64,000 bases of DNA from the NCBI RefSeq assembly GCF_003688855.1, contig NZ_REFW01000001.1, forward strand, positions 1,364,001 through 1,428,000, in the 5' to 3' direction. Source of the stretch: Tessaracoccus antarcticus (lineage in GTDB: Bacteria; Actinomycetota; Actinomycetes; Propionibacteriales; Propionibacteriaceae). Below the pieces are notes generated by a model. It worked only from the letters and a program-made list of their open reading frames with translations, ran no database searches and was not told the DNA's origin. Position 1 is the first letter of the stretch. The number at the start of each line of letters is the position of its first letter. The position numbers were made by a program, and so were the translations under genes. This document shows, in pieces, positions 51,707 to 59,951 of the stretch.

Positions 51707-52234
51707 TGTCTGCGTGTCGACATGCTGCACGCACCCGCCCCAGGATGGCCGCCAGCCACCACGTAAGGCTGACTGGTCGGATTCCGTCGTGGCGGGCTGA
51801 GCATGGCTCGTTCGATGGGGACTGGTGGTGTGCACCGAACTCCGCGCAACCCCGAGGTGAGAGGCCCCCGAGTCCTGCGCCGTACCGGGTTCCCTAAGGG
51901 TGGTTCACCCGCGGGTTTACGAGGAGATCATCAGCGGCGTTCCAACGCGGTCGTCCGTGCTGCGAAATAGTCGTGCTGCTGAGAATTGGTCGCCGAAGAA
52001 CGCGTTATCCTGTATGTCGCTTCGAGGAGAGGATAGGCGCCTCGCGAAAGAGAGTACTGTATGTCGAAAATGGCACACTAATTGACTGGGTAGACCCTGG
52101 GCGGGAACGTGGTCAATGTGGACATGGCAGTGCTCATTGAGCAGTAGCCAAGGAGGAAAGCGAGCTGCTGCTCGTTGAATCCCCCGCGCTTCATTCGGGA
52201 AACGCGGGCTGCTGATAAATGGCGCAGCGACGCG
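51707..52234. other. Gene-poor region with two related short repeats
   Basis: No gene is convincing. A 61-codon frame at 51900-52085 is open but has no recognisable product. Within it (about 51957-52010) and near 52190-52250 lie two similar sequences, both reading RxxRAAxxWxxxAL in one frame and sharing CGCGTTAT. The second copy abuts the 3' end of the DUF222/HNH gene, so the first may mark the place of a lost copy or a repeated insertion scar. GC content appears slightly lower than in the flanking housekeeping genes. Confidence 0.4.
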
Positions 52235-53644
52235 TTATTGGATTCGGTGAGTTCCGTTTTTGTCGACGGTGTAGCGGAATCCCAGTGGGCTGGTCCAGAT
52301 GAGTTGACCGGGGCAGGGTTGTTGACATGTCCAGAATCCGGCGGTTTTACCGCGGTGGGGTCGCCGGCTGAACGGGCCGAGGTTTCCGATCCGGGTTTGC
52401 GGGTCCCTGCAGGCCGCCTGGTAGGCGGTGGTGTGATCGAGGTCCAGTCCGCGGCTGGTGCGGTTACTGAAAGGGAACGCCTCCTTGGGGAACACCAGAC
52501 ACGCGGCTTCCCGCATCCTGCGGGAGGGGCGGTACTGGTGCTCCGGGGCGATCGAGTTCAGATCAAGGACCGGCGTGACCCGGATCTGTTTCCCGTCCAG
52601 CAATTCCCGCAACGTTTTCACCGCCACGCTGGCGGTGTTCTCGATGGTGGCTGTGCCGTCGGGGTGGAGGTGGATGTAGATCTGCACCTTGGGCTGCAGC
52701 CTGGCGGGGTCGATGGTGATGGTCCCGCACGTATGACCCGTGCAGTGTGCAGGGTCGGATGTCACCCTCCCCGTCTCCGGAGCAACCGGCAGGCCCGAGG
52801 CCATTGCGGGCCCATCGTCTTCACTGCCCTCATGGGGGGCGGGGTGGGTGTGGTCGTACTCCGTTGTACCGAACATAGCTGGCTGCAACGCGGCTTGGAG
52901 CATGGCCAGAGCCACGGCCGGGTGGGCCATGATCCCCAGCGCCTTCGACCGCAGCACATCAAGGGCAACCCGGCTGTACTCCGGCTTCGCGTGGAGAATC
53001 ACCGCCAACTGGGTGATCGTGGCGTTGACGTACTTCCCATCCAACAGATCCAGCTTTGCAGTCAGGTTCACCGTCGCCTCATGTGGCTCCCACAGACGCG
53101 CGTTGCGGTCCTGCAACTGCCGAGACTCACGCTTTGCGGCGATGACGGGATCGGCGGCGATGATGAGCTTGTCGCACAAGTCGATGGCTCCCTGCCATGA
53201 AAGACGGTGCTGCCTGGCCGCCCACTGCATACCCACACGGTCGGCTACTTCCTGGTCCACGACACCGAATTTGCCGGCGGCTTTGCGGGCGCGGTGGGCT
53301 TCCAGGGTGAGGTCCTGCACCGCTGCCCAGAGGCTGGGGTGGCGGTGGTACAGGTTCAACGTCTCAAACAGGACGGTGCGGGCCCGGGCGGGGCTGCATC
53401 CGAGGAGGGGTCCGAGTTCCATGGCGGCGAATTCGGAGATGGGTGCGGTTCCGGGGGACCCGCCCGGTGTTGTTTGTTCGACGAGTTCGTTCAGGAGTTC
53501 ATCATTGATGATGGAATCGGTGGTGGCGGTGTAGTTCTGGGCGAGGGAGACAATGGCACGCAGTTGGTCGGCTTGTGCTTGTTTCTCTTGCGTCACGGCG
53601 TTCAGCAACAATGTCGTTGCCTCAATGCACAATTCCTTGTTCAT
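52235..53644 (-). CDS. DUF222/HNH-type protein
   Basis: 469 residues. The N-terminal half is the helical DUF222 region common to repetitive actinobacterial proteins; near the C-terminus, YRPSRRMREAACLVFP and LDLDHTTAYQAACRDP resemble the HNH nuclease finger, with the DLDH core. The usual second cysteine (FPGC) is replaced by FPKE, so metal binding or catalysis may be lost. Such genes are multi-copy in related genomes and are often linked to mobile DNA. ATG 53644 is the clear start. Confidence 0.85.
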   Translation of the reverse strand: MNKELCIEATTLLLNAVTQEKQAQADQLRAIVSLAQNYTATTDSIINDELLNELVEQTTPGGSPGTAPISEFAAMELGPLLGCSPARARTVLFETLNLYHRHPSLWAAVQDLTLEAHRARKAAGKFGVVDQEVADRVGMQWAARQHRLSWQGAIDLCDKLIIAADPVIAAKRESRQLQDRNARLWEPHEATVNLTAKLDLLDGKYVNATITQLAVILHAKPEYSRVALDVLRSKALGIMAHPAVALAMLQAALQPAMFGTTEYDHTHPAPHEGSEDDGPAMASGLPVAPETGRVTSDPAHCTGHTCGTITIDPARLQPKVQIYIHLHPDGTATIENTASVAVKTLRELLDGKQIRVTPVLDLNSIAPEHQYRPSRRMREAACLVFPKEAFPFSNRTSRGLDLDHTTAYQAACRDPQTRIGNLGPFSRRPHRGKTAGFWTCQQPCPGQLIWTSPLGFRYTVDKNGTHRIQ

Positions 53645-53693
53645 GTGTCAACACTACGGTCCAGCACTGACATTTTATGATCCGTCCTCGTGC

Positions 53694-54260
53694 CTATTTC
53701 GGAGGGGAAGCTAACCAGCATCCGGGGGCATGGCCGTCGGCAATACCGAGGGCCTGCATGGTGGCCTGCATTGTGGTGGGGCCCACGAAACGGAAGCCCA
53801 AACCTTTTAGTCTCTTTGAGAGAGCCGTCGATTCGGGGGTGTTGCCGGGTGCCGTTGGGCTGTGTTCTCCCGGGTCGGTGGGTGGGGGAGCGTACTCAGC
53901 GAACAAGTCTTCGAGCCGGGTCCCCTGCTCGTGCATGACCACGAGGGCGCGGGCGTTGCCGATGGCCGCCAGGATCTTGGCTCGGTTGCGGACGATCGAC
54001 TCGTCAGCCATGAGACGTTCCACGTCGGCGTCCGTGAATTTCGCCACCTTGTCTGGCACGAACCCCTTGAATGCCTTGCGGAACGCTTCACGTTTCCTCA
54101 GGATGGTGATCCAGCTCAGCCCCGCCTGGAATCCCTCCAGTGCGAGCCGTTCGAACAACTCGCGCTCGTCCGGTGCGTCCTCAACCGGATGGCCCCACTC
54201 CTCATCGTGGTAGCGCTCGTACAGCGGGTCTCCCGTGCCGAAGCACCTATTGCGCGTCAT
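53694..54260 (-). CDS. tag: DNA-3-methyladenine glycosylase I
   Basis: 188 residues. It starts MTRNRCFGTGDPLYERYHDE and continues EEWG, the Tag signature with a zinc-binding Cys and a His, and has LSWITILRKREAFRKAFKGF; the C-terminal zinc ligands lie in DGHAPGCW. It removes 3-methyladenine from alkylated DNA in base-excision repair. The open frame runs further upstream but the ATG at 54260 gives the exact family start. Confidence 0.92.
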   Translation of the reverse strand: MTRNRCFGTGDPLYERYHDEEWGHPVEDAPDERELFERLALEGFQAGLSWITILRKREAFRKAFKGFVPDKVAKFTDADVERLMADESIVRNRAKILAAIGNARALVVMHEQGTRLEDLFAEYAPPPTDPGEHSPTAPGNTPESTALSKRLKGLGFRFVGPTTMQATMQALGIADGHAPGCWLASPPK

Positions 54261-54440
54261 CACACCTCCACCAGTTCCCATAGGACCTCCAAGTTCACCC
54301 TCATTGTGGTCCGACCGGGACCCCCATCGCCATGCACAGTCACGATGGTGGAAAACCGATCCCCGCGGTGGAAAGGGAAAAATGGCTCTATTCACTGCTG
54401 TGGAGGAGTGCGCGGCAGTCGCGGCTCCTACGCTGATGCG

Positions 54441-55004
54441 ATGAGCGAAGAGTCTTCTGGCGAAGGCAAAGGGTCGAATGAGATTCTGGGCGACGGAACG
54501 GTCCGTCTCCGTCCGCTTCGACCAGGCGATCTCACGGCCCATGCCAACGGCTGCGACAGCGTGGTCAACCAGTGGACCAACGGGGGACGAGTCAGCACAG
54601 TGGAGGAGCACCTTGCGTGGTTGAACCGGAATGCCCGCGCCTGGCGAGATGGCGGGCCGGTTGTGGACCTTGCCATTGAGCTGTGTGACACCGGTGAGCA
54701 TGTCGGCGTCGTTGGTGTTCAACGTGGGCTCCCCTACCTGGATCCGGGCGAGGTGAACCTGACGTATGCGCTCTACGGTGGCCAGCGCGGGCGAGGTTTC
54801 GCCACAGCGGCGGTGAGCCTCGCGATGCGCCTCGCTGTCGATCAAGAGCCGGTGACGGCTTTCCTCATTCGGTGCTCGCCGGTGAACAGCAGCTCGGCTG
54901 CGGTGGCGCGACGGCTCGGATTCTCCTACGTAGGGTGCGTCGTGGAGGGGTCGGAGCCGCTCGACCGGTACGTCCTCAGTGCCGCAGCCCTTCCGCGAGG
55001 ATGA
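54441..55004 (+). CDS. GNAT family N-acetyltransferase
   Basis: 187 residues. After a charged leader, VRLRPLRPGDLTAHANGCDS starts the RimJ/RimL-type GNAT fold, with the acetyl-CoA loop near GGQRGRGFATAAVSLAM (R/Q-x-x-G-x-A motif) and SSAAVARRLGFSYVG near the C-terminus. It transfers an acetyl group to an amine; substrate is unknown. It is divergent from tag, with 180 bp between starts. Confidence 0.85.
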   Translation: MSEESSGEGKGSNEILGDGTVRLRPLRPGDLTAHANGCDSVVNQWTNGGRVSTVEEHLAWLNRNARAWRDGGPVVDLAIELCDTGEHVGVVGVQRGLPYLDPGEVNLTYALYGGQRGRGFATAAVSLAMRLAVDQEPVTAFLIRCSPVNSSSAAVARRLGFSYVGCVVEGSEPLDRYVLSAAALPRG

Positions 55005-55104
55005 CATCGGCGCACCACGACCACGTCCCATGGGTCCGCGGCTTCCCCCGGTGGCCTGCGCCGCAGCAAGGCACTAAGCTGATCGGAGGTCCGGCTCGGA
55101 CCGT

Positions 55105-55183
55105 TCCCCGGTTGGTCTTTCGGCAGGGCCCGCCTGACTTTGAATCAGGATTAGCGAAGTAGGTTCGACTCCTACCCGGGGAG
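55105..55183 (+). tRNA. tRNA-Gln-like sequence (anticodon TTG), possibly degenerate
   Basis: Acceptor TCCCCGG pairs perfectly with CCGGGGA; the D-stem GGTC pairs with GGCC; the anticodon stem CCTGA pairs with TCAGG around loop CTTTGAA (anticodon TTG, glutamine); the T-arm is GTAGG-TTCGACT-CCTAC. U1-A72 and the discriminator G match tRNA-Gln. Oddities are two bases instead of one between D and anticodon stems, a 9-base variable region, and a 3' end GCCG instead of CCA. It may be a divergent or pseudo tRNA and the attachment site of an integrated element. Confidence 0.55.
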
Positions 55184-55251
55184 CCGCTCTGACTAGGCGT
55201 TTCACGAATTCATTGATGTTTCGTGCAACATACGTGCCACTGTCAGGCGTG

Positions 55252-55442
55252 TCAGTGACGCTCACCTCGCAGCATGACGTCGACCTCGTTCAAGTCGACG
55301 AGCACGCGGAATCCGTGATGGAAGCATGGGAGCTTGCCCTCCGCGATTCTTCGCTCCAGCGAGCGCCGGGAACTCCGGCAGTACTCAACGGCCTCCGGGA
55401 GAGTTGCGTAGCAGGGAGCAGGTTGGTCGAAGTCTTGGTCAC
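55252..55442 (-). pseudogene. Frameshifted excisionase-like (HTH_17) remnant
   Basis: The GTG at 55442 opens a frame reading MTKTSTNLLPATQLS; a frameshift then leads into a second frame reading LPEAVEYCRSSRRSLERRIA and ending VLVDLNEVDVMLRGERH. Together these make an excisionase/helix-turn-helix protein of the type found with tyrosine integrases in actinomycete integrative elements. It lies about 70 bp beyond the 3' end of the tRNA-like sequence, where an integrase gene would normally sit between them; none is found. Confidence 0.65.
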
Positions 55443-55628
55443 TTCTGTTGTGCCGTACAGATTTTCCGCACTCTCATGCCGCCGTTGGGGCGGTGGCCAC
55501 AGATTCAGGCGCTTTGCGGTTCGCGACTCGCCCCCTGGGTCATGATGGGTTGGCGGCGGTGCGTTCGGGCATGGGGCCCGCCGCCGTCAGCCACTTGCAA
55601 GTGACATGTTTGTTAAGGAGCGACCCCC

Positions 55629-56093
55629 ATCGACGAGAACTCCAGCACCGCCCACATAGCGGTCACCTACGACAACTGCGTCCACGTCGAGGGCCCGTTC
55701 TATCACGGTACGAAGTCCGTGCTGGAGACCGGTTGTGAACTCGTTCCCGGGTACGGCTCCAATTTCCAGAGGGGCCGCGTGTCGAATCACATCTACTTCA
55801 CCGCGCTCGTGGAAACGGCCGCGTGGGGAGCCGAACTGGCATCCGCGTTGGGAAACAGCGGGGATCGGGGGCGCATCTACGTCGTTGAGCCCCTGGGCGC
55901 GTTCGAGGACGACCCGAACGTCACCAACAAACGGTTCCCGGGCAACCCGACGATGTCCTACCGAACGCGCCACTCGCTGCGGGTCCTCGCTGAGCTTGAG
56001 ACTTGGCAGGGCCACGCCCCCGAAGTACTGAAAAGCATGCTGGACCACTTGGCACAGCTCGGCGAGCAGGGCCTCGACGTCATCGAGGACTAA
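55629..56093 (+). CDS. arr: Rifampin ADP-ribosyltransferase Arr (noncanonical or lost start)
   Basis: The frame reads 154 residues very like Arr, which inactivates rifampin by ADP-ribosylation with NAD+: VEGPFYHGTKSVLETGCELV (catalytic-type histidine), GSNFQRGRVSNHIYFTALVE, WGAELASALG, RIYVVEPLG and EDDPNVTNKRFPGNPTMSYR. No ATG, GTG or TTG exists in frame before GTG 55719, which would remove the histidine. A near-ideal AAGGAG at 55615-55620 lies 8 bases before ATC 55629, the likely start; decay of a former start is the alternative. It is the only gene between the excisionase remnant and the next small genes. Confidence 0.8.
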   Translation: MDENSSTAHIAVTYDNCVHVEGPFYHGTKSVLETGCELVPGYGSNFQRGRVSNHIYFTALVETAAWGAELASALGNSGDRGRIYVVEPLGAFEDDPNVTNKRFPGNPTMSYRTRHSLRVLAELETWQGHAPEVLKSMLDHLAQLGEQGLDVIED

Positions 56094-56177
56094 ACCGACA
56101 TCAGCGCCATGAGTTCGACGAACGTCGACTCCGCCGACGGGTGTGCGGACGGTGGCCTTCGGGCGATACCTACTGCC

Positions 56178-56429
56178 CTATCGTCCACCGACCTCGCGCT
56201 CAGCACGAGCGAGCCACGCCAAAGCACGAACGCTCTCCCAAGTACCCGACTTGAGCCGCGACGCGGCCCCACTGGCAGCCTCCAACAGCGAGACCGCCTC
56301 CTGCGTTCCCTTGGACTCCAGTGAAAGCAGTGCAAGAGCCTCGACACTCTCCCACGAGCCGGACTTGAGCCCGCTTGCTGCGGCAAGGGCCCTCTCGAGC
56401 GCGGGTGGTTGGCTCTGAATCGATGGCAT
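56178..56429 (-). CDS. Small helical repeat protein, unknown function
   Basis: 83 residues starting at ATG 56429 (a longer upstream extension to 56501 is possible). The sequence is an imperfect tandem repeat of about 37-40 residues: ALERALAAASGLKSGSWESV then EALALLSLESKGTQ, and LLEAASGAASRLKSGTWESV then RALAWLARAERE. This suggests an alpha-helical repeat, TPR- or HEAT-like. It resembles small hypothetical proteins common in actinobacteria. No function assigned. The opposite strand is also open, but has no recognisable product. Confidence 0.55.
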   Translation of the reverse strand: MPSIQSQPPALERALAAASGLKSGSWESVEALALLSLESKGTQEAVSLLEAASGAASRLKSGTWESVRALAWLARAEREVGGR

Positions 56430-56541
56430 GGATCTCCAGTCGTCTGTGGTTCTGTTGTACCCAGCATTGCCTGCTAATGGGGTCTCAAGTACAAAACGCA
56501 CGCGAATGCCGCGGATCGGGCGTCAGAACTGGGACGTGAGC

Positions 56542-56787
56542 TCAGGTCTCGTGGGGATCGTTGCCCATCAGGCGTACCAAACCCACGCCGTCATGAGGCA
56601 CACAGGCGTAGAGAACGAACGTGCGCCCGGCTGCGTTGACTTCGGCCCACGCCATCACTTCGTCAACATCGCCGCCTGTCAGCTCGCGCTCGTCTGACGA
56701 GCCGTTGACAGCGTGCAAGTACACGCGGTAGGTCGGTTGCCCGATCTCCCAACGTTGATCACGAGGATCCACGACCGTCGTCTCCAT
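56542..56787 (-). CDS. Small conserved hypothetical protein
   Basis: 81 residues. Begins METTVVDPRDQRWEIGQPTY, followed by RVYLHAVNGSSDE, and ends with the pattern AGRTFVLYACVPHDGVGLVR, which is seen in a family of small actinobacterial proteins. A defined acidic/aromatic alpha-beta protein is likely, but no function is known. It points toward the small helical protein gene on the same strand; ATG 56787 is preferred over the upstream GTG/ATG codons. Confidence 0.6.
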   Translation of the reverse strand: METTVVDPRDQRWEIGQPTYRVYLHAVNGSSDERELTGGDVDEVMAWAEVNAAGRTFVLYACVPHDGVGLVRLMGNDPHET

Positions 56788-57039
56788 GTGGGTGAACCTG
56801 CCAGCAATCGCCAACGTCCGCAACTGCCGCAATCTACGCGCTCAACCGCCCCGGCACGGATGAGAGCGTCGCCGTTCTAGAAGCCGCCGGAGTCTGCCTG
56901 ACGTCGCGCTTCGGCTTTCGCGCAGCTCCCCACCCGGTGGCCGTAGCTGTTCTCAGCCGCCACCGGCTCGGGTTGAGCGGTGTCCTGGACGGAGGGAAAA
57001 CGGGTGACGCCGAACCTCATCGTCGATAAAGTGCGGGAC

Positions 57040-57576
57040 ATGTCCGCCCTTCGCATTGACCCTCCGCTCGCAGGCTCCGAGGCGGATACACTGCGCCGCT
57101 ACCTCGACTATCACCGGGACACTCTCCTGGTGAAGACCGACGGGCTCGACCCTGAGCAGCTTGCGCGTCGCCACCTGCCCTCAACCCTGACGCTCGGCGG
57201 GTTGCTGAAGCACGCCGCCTTCAATGAAGATTGGTGGTTTGCGAGGGTCCTAGCAGGACGCGACTCCCAGCCCGACTGGATTCCCGACGGCGCCTTCGAC
57301 CATGACGACGACTGGGAGCTGACCTCAGCTGCGATGGATGACCCCGACGAGCTGAGACGCATCTTCGGCGCGGCCCGCGCTGCCGCTGACACGGCGATTG
57401 ACCACGCGCTGACAAAGAACGGTCTTGACACGCTGTCCGTCATGACCAGCCGACGTGAGGCAGGGCAGGCGTTTAGTCTGCGCTGGATACTGTTGCACAT
57501 GATCGAGGAGTACGCGCGTCACAACGGGCACGCCGACCTGCTCCGCGAGGCCATCGATGGTGCTGTCGGTGAGTAA
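57040..57576 (+). CDS. DinB/DUF664 family protein
   Basis: 178 residues of the DinB four-helix superfamily. It has the pattern LTLGGLLKHAAFNEDWWFAR in the first half and LLHMIEEYARHNGHADLLRE near the C-terminus, whose histidines form the metal site of DinB-type, mostly thiol-dependent (mycothiol or bacillithiol) enzymes. Substrate unknown. ATG 57040 is chosen; a GTG upstream adds 20 basic residues. Confidence 0.85.
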   Translation: MSALRIDPPLAGSEADTLRRYLDYHRDTLLVKTDGLDPEQLARRHLPSTLTLGGLLKHAAFNEDWWFARVLAGRDSQPDWIPDGAFDHDDDWELTSAAMDDPDELRRIFGAARAAADTAIDHALTKNGLDTLSVMTSRREAGQAFSLRWILLHMIEEYARHNGHADLLREAIDGAVGE

Positions 57577-57629
57577 CCGCTTGCGGAGCGACTGACTTCA
57601 ATCTGAGATGCCGAGCCGAACCGGCCCGG

Positions 57630-57992
57630 CAGCAAGCACTGCGCGAGGCGCTATGGCGACAACTCGCCGACGTCATCCCAGGGCTGGTGCGGGTGAGGAG
57701 GGCCCAGGCGTCTGCCCAACACCCTCATGATTGCGCTGCCCGACCGGCTCGGGAGAACCTCCTCGACACCACACCCGCGATCGCGGCCTCTACCGGAAGC
57801 GCGTGTCACTCCGGCACCCACACCCCGGCTGCCACCCTGCCCGCCATGGGCATCGATCCCCTCCGCACCCTCGGCGCTCTGCGACTCACCTTGGGCAAAT
57901 CCCTCACCAGCGAGCAGATCGACACCGCAGCGACCGCCATCATCGAAAGCTGGCGCAACAACACCCCAACCAGCCAGCCCGCACCCGAATAG
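57630..57992 (+). pseudogene. Decayed C-terminal part of a cysteine desulfurase
   Basis: The reading frame must be shifted twice to give LWRQLADVIPGLVRV, then LPNTLMIALPDRLG, then DTTPAIAASTGSACHSGTH, then LPAMGIDPLRTLGALRLTLG. The last part is the active-site loop of an IscS/NifS-type cysteine desulfurase, with its catalytic cysteine in SACHSG, followed by the family C-terminus. Most of the enzyme is absent, so it is a remnant. It supports the idea of gene decay in this region. Confidence 0.7.
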
Positions 57993-58054
57993 CGGGCGAC
58001 GAACGCGCGCTCATGCCGCAGGCGGGGTGGTGCATCTCTCACATGGGCTGAGGT

Positions 58055-58708
58055 TCATTGTGCGTCGATGATGGTTCCGTTCCGCGGCAGGCCGCCGGGA
58101 AAGGTGATCGACAGAGCACTTGCGCTCATCACGTCGACACCGCTGATGGCCTGCAGGTGAAGGTGCGGTTCCGTACTGTTGCCCGTATTGCCGCAGCCCG
58201 CGAGCAGTTGACCCGCGTCGACACGTTGACCGGTTCTCACGCGGACGCTGTGGTGCTGGAGGTGGCACAAGGCAACCACTGAGCCGTTGTGGGTCCTGAT
58301 CATCACGTGGTTACCAGCGAGCGCCAGCCAGCCGGCCGCAGCCCGGCGTGCCTGGGTGAGTGCGTAGCGGATCGATGGCAAGCCGCGGAAAGCTGCATGA
58401 TCGGGTTCGGAATCGTGCAGCGCGACGATGATGCCGTCCACCGGCGCCAGGACGGACCGCCCAAAGCCCGGAAAGCGTGCCGCGGGTTCGGGATACACGA
58501 GCGAGGCCAATGTGAGTGGCGCGGTGCGACCGGAATCGTCCACCGGTACGAAGTCAATCGCGAAGGTCGAGGCGTACAACGTCGTGCCGTGGCTCGGGAC
58601 CCGGTTCGCAGGGCTGTTTTGAGTCAACCATCGACCGTTGAAGGGATAGGCCAAGTTGAGCGTGATGGGCACGGGAGCGGCTCCAAGCCAGGTTCGCGAC
58701 CAACCCAT
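58055..58708 (-). CDS. M23 family (LytM-type) metallopeptidase
   Basis: 217 residues. The zinc site appears as SHGTTLYASTFAIDFVPVDD (His ... Asp), HLQHHSVRVRTGQRVDAGQL and the C-terminal NTGNSTEPHLHLQAIS with the HxH motif. Such peptidases cut peptidoglycan cross-bridges or glycine-rich peptides. There is no clear signal peptide, so it may act on internal substrates or depend on another path, which is odd for this family. ATG 58708 is used. Confidence 0.8.
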   Translation of the reverse strand: MGWSRTWLGAAPVPITLNLAYPFNGRWLTQNSPANRVPSHGTTLYASTFAIDFVPVDDSGRTAPLTLASLVYPEPAARFPGFGRSVLAPVDGIIVALHDSEPDHAAFRGLPSIRYALTQARRAAAGWLALAGNHVMIRTHNGSVVALCHLQHHSVRVRTGQRVDAGQLLAGCGNTGNSTEPHLHLQAISGVDVMSASALSITFPGGLPRNGTIIDAQ

Positions 58709-58940
58709 GGTGGCCTGTTATCCGGTCCCGAGGGCCACCCGTTCATCGATCCAGCCACGTTCGGGAGGGCTCGGTCCTGTAGGGGGGCGGGTCCACTTGG
58801 CAGACGCGGTTGGTCGCCGCCTATCGCACTGGACTCACTCTTATGCCGCATCCAAGGCGCCTGGACGTCCGTATTTAGTGCGCTCTCGAGTTGAGTCGTC
58901 GAGGACACTGCGGCACAACAACCGCATTATGGCCGGCGTC

Positions 58941-59147
58941 TCATCTCAGTTTCTCGAAGACCATCGTCGCCTGGATCCGGTCACCACCAGCGAATCCGCC
59001 GCTCTTCGCGGACGCGGTGGAGATCGTGTGCAGGCGGTACCCCTGCGCGGCCTGCTTGTTGAGCACGCCCTCGAGTTCGGAGAGGTTTCCCGAACCTGTT
59101 CCGAGGAACTTCTCCTTGAGCGTCACCTGAATTACCACGTATTCCAT
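58941..59147 (-). CDS. DUF4177 family small protein
   Basis: 68 residues with the DUF4177 pattern: MEYVVIQVTLKEKFLGTGSG at the start, then LEGVLNKQAAQGYRLHTIST and GGDRIQATMVFEKL. This family is small, often cytosolic and of unknown role. The reading frame extends upstream into DNA with no family match, so the internal ATG is preferred. Confidence 0.75.
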   Translation of the reverse strand: MEYVVIQVTLKEKFLGTGSGNLSELEGVLNKQAAQGYRLHTISTASAKSGGFAGGDRIQATMVFEKLR

Positions 59148-59316
59148 TCCGGCCTCCTCGCCTCCGCGGGGCGTCGCGTCGGAGGCCCCTCCGGACTCTA
59201 TGTCAGGTCCACGTACCGTTGTTTCGAAGGTCGCGATTCTGTTGCCACCGTGGTCCATGGCAACACTCAAAGGTGGAGGCCTCCCGAAGCCGACGGCATA
59301 CGCATCTGCCCGTCCG

Positions 59317-59406
59317 CTAAGCCAAGTGCTCGAACGACTCTTGGCTGGGCCGCCAGTACATCCATTCTCGAGGCGCAGACTCTGGCCGACCGCGAAAATC
59401 GGGCAC
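59317..59406 (-). pseudogene. C-terminal gene remnant, copy A
   Basis: A minus-strand reading frame ends with PESAPREWMYWRPSQESFEH then LA. It matches the end of the remnant at 61693-61845 (SAPREWMCWRPGEESFEH), in DNA as well (about 70 bp of 85% identity by eye). Upstream of VPDFRGR the sequence is unlike copy B and no start codon is obvious, so this is a truncated copy. Full-length parent not seen in the window. Confidence 0.5.
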
Positions 59407-59437
59407 ACGCGTGTTGGTGAGCTGTGATCATTGCGGA

Positions 59438-59896
59438 ATGAGTGAAAACACGACGTCACCGGCCGCGCAGACGTGTATCTTTTGCGCCATATCGGCCCGT
59501 CAGCACGAGGCCAGTGTGGTCTATGAGGACGAGATCGTCGTGGCCTTCATGGACCGATACCCCGTCACGCCCGGCCACGTCCTCGTCGTGCCACGCCAGC
59601 ACGTCGTTGGACTCGAAGACCTCGACGGAGCTACGAGTGCTCAGGTTTGGTCGGTGGGCCATAAGATGGCACGTGCCCTGCGGCGCTCACGTTTGGACTG
59701 TGAAGGGATCAATATCCTGGTCTGTGATGGCGAGGTCGCGTTCCAGACCGTCTTTCACTTCCATCTGCATGTCATCCCCCGTTTCGCAGGAGACGGTTGG
59801 ACCATCAATCCCGAGACGCAGGAACGCGGGCGGGCGCTTCTTGAAAGCGACGCGCATGAAATCAGGAACGCCATCCCGCATGCAGGTAGCTGTTGA
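59438..59896 (+). CDS. HIT family protein
   Basis: 152 residues. N-terminal CIFCAISARQHEASVVYEDE and YPVTPGHVLVVPRQHVVGLE, and the catalytic histidine triad HFHLHVIPRF. Family members hydrolyse nucleotide phosphoramidates, AMP- or adenylated substrates. It is a single gene with no operon partner on its strand. ATG 59438 preferred over an upstream GTG. Confidence 0.9.
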   Translation: MSENTTSPAAQTCIFCAISARQHEASVVYEDEIVVAFMDRYPVTPGHVLVVPRQHVVGLEDLDGATSAQVWSVGHKMARALRRSRLDCEGINILVCDGEVAFQTVFHFHLHVIPRFAGDGWTINPETQERGRALLESDAHEIRNAIPHAGSC

Positions 59897-59951
59897 TACA
59901 CCCGTTCACCACGACTGCCGGTGATCCCACCGTAGGCAGAAGCCTGCGGCG

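Noticed and set aside
51900-52085. 61-codon open frame in the gene-poor gap
   Set aside because: No recognisable product, and it contains one of the two similar repeats, so it is more likely non-coding debris.
55213-55545. 110-codon plus-strand open frame
   Set aside because: The opposite strand gives a clear excisionase-type helix-turn-helix match, so the plus-strand frame is its shadow.
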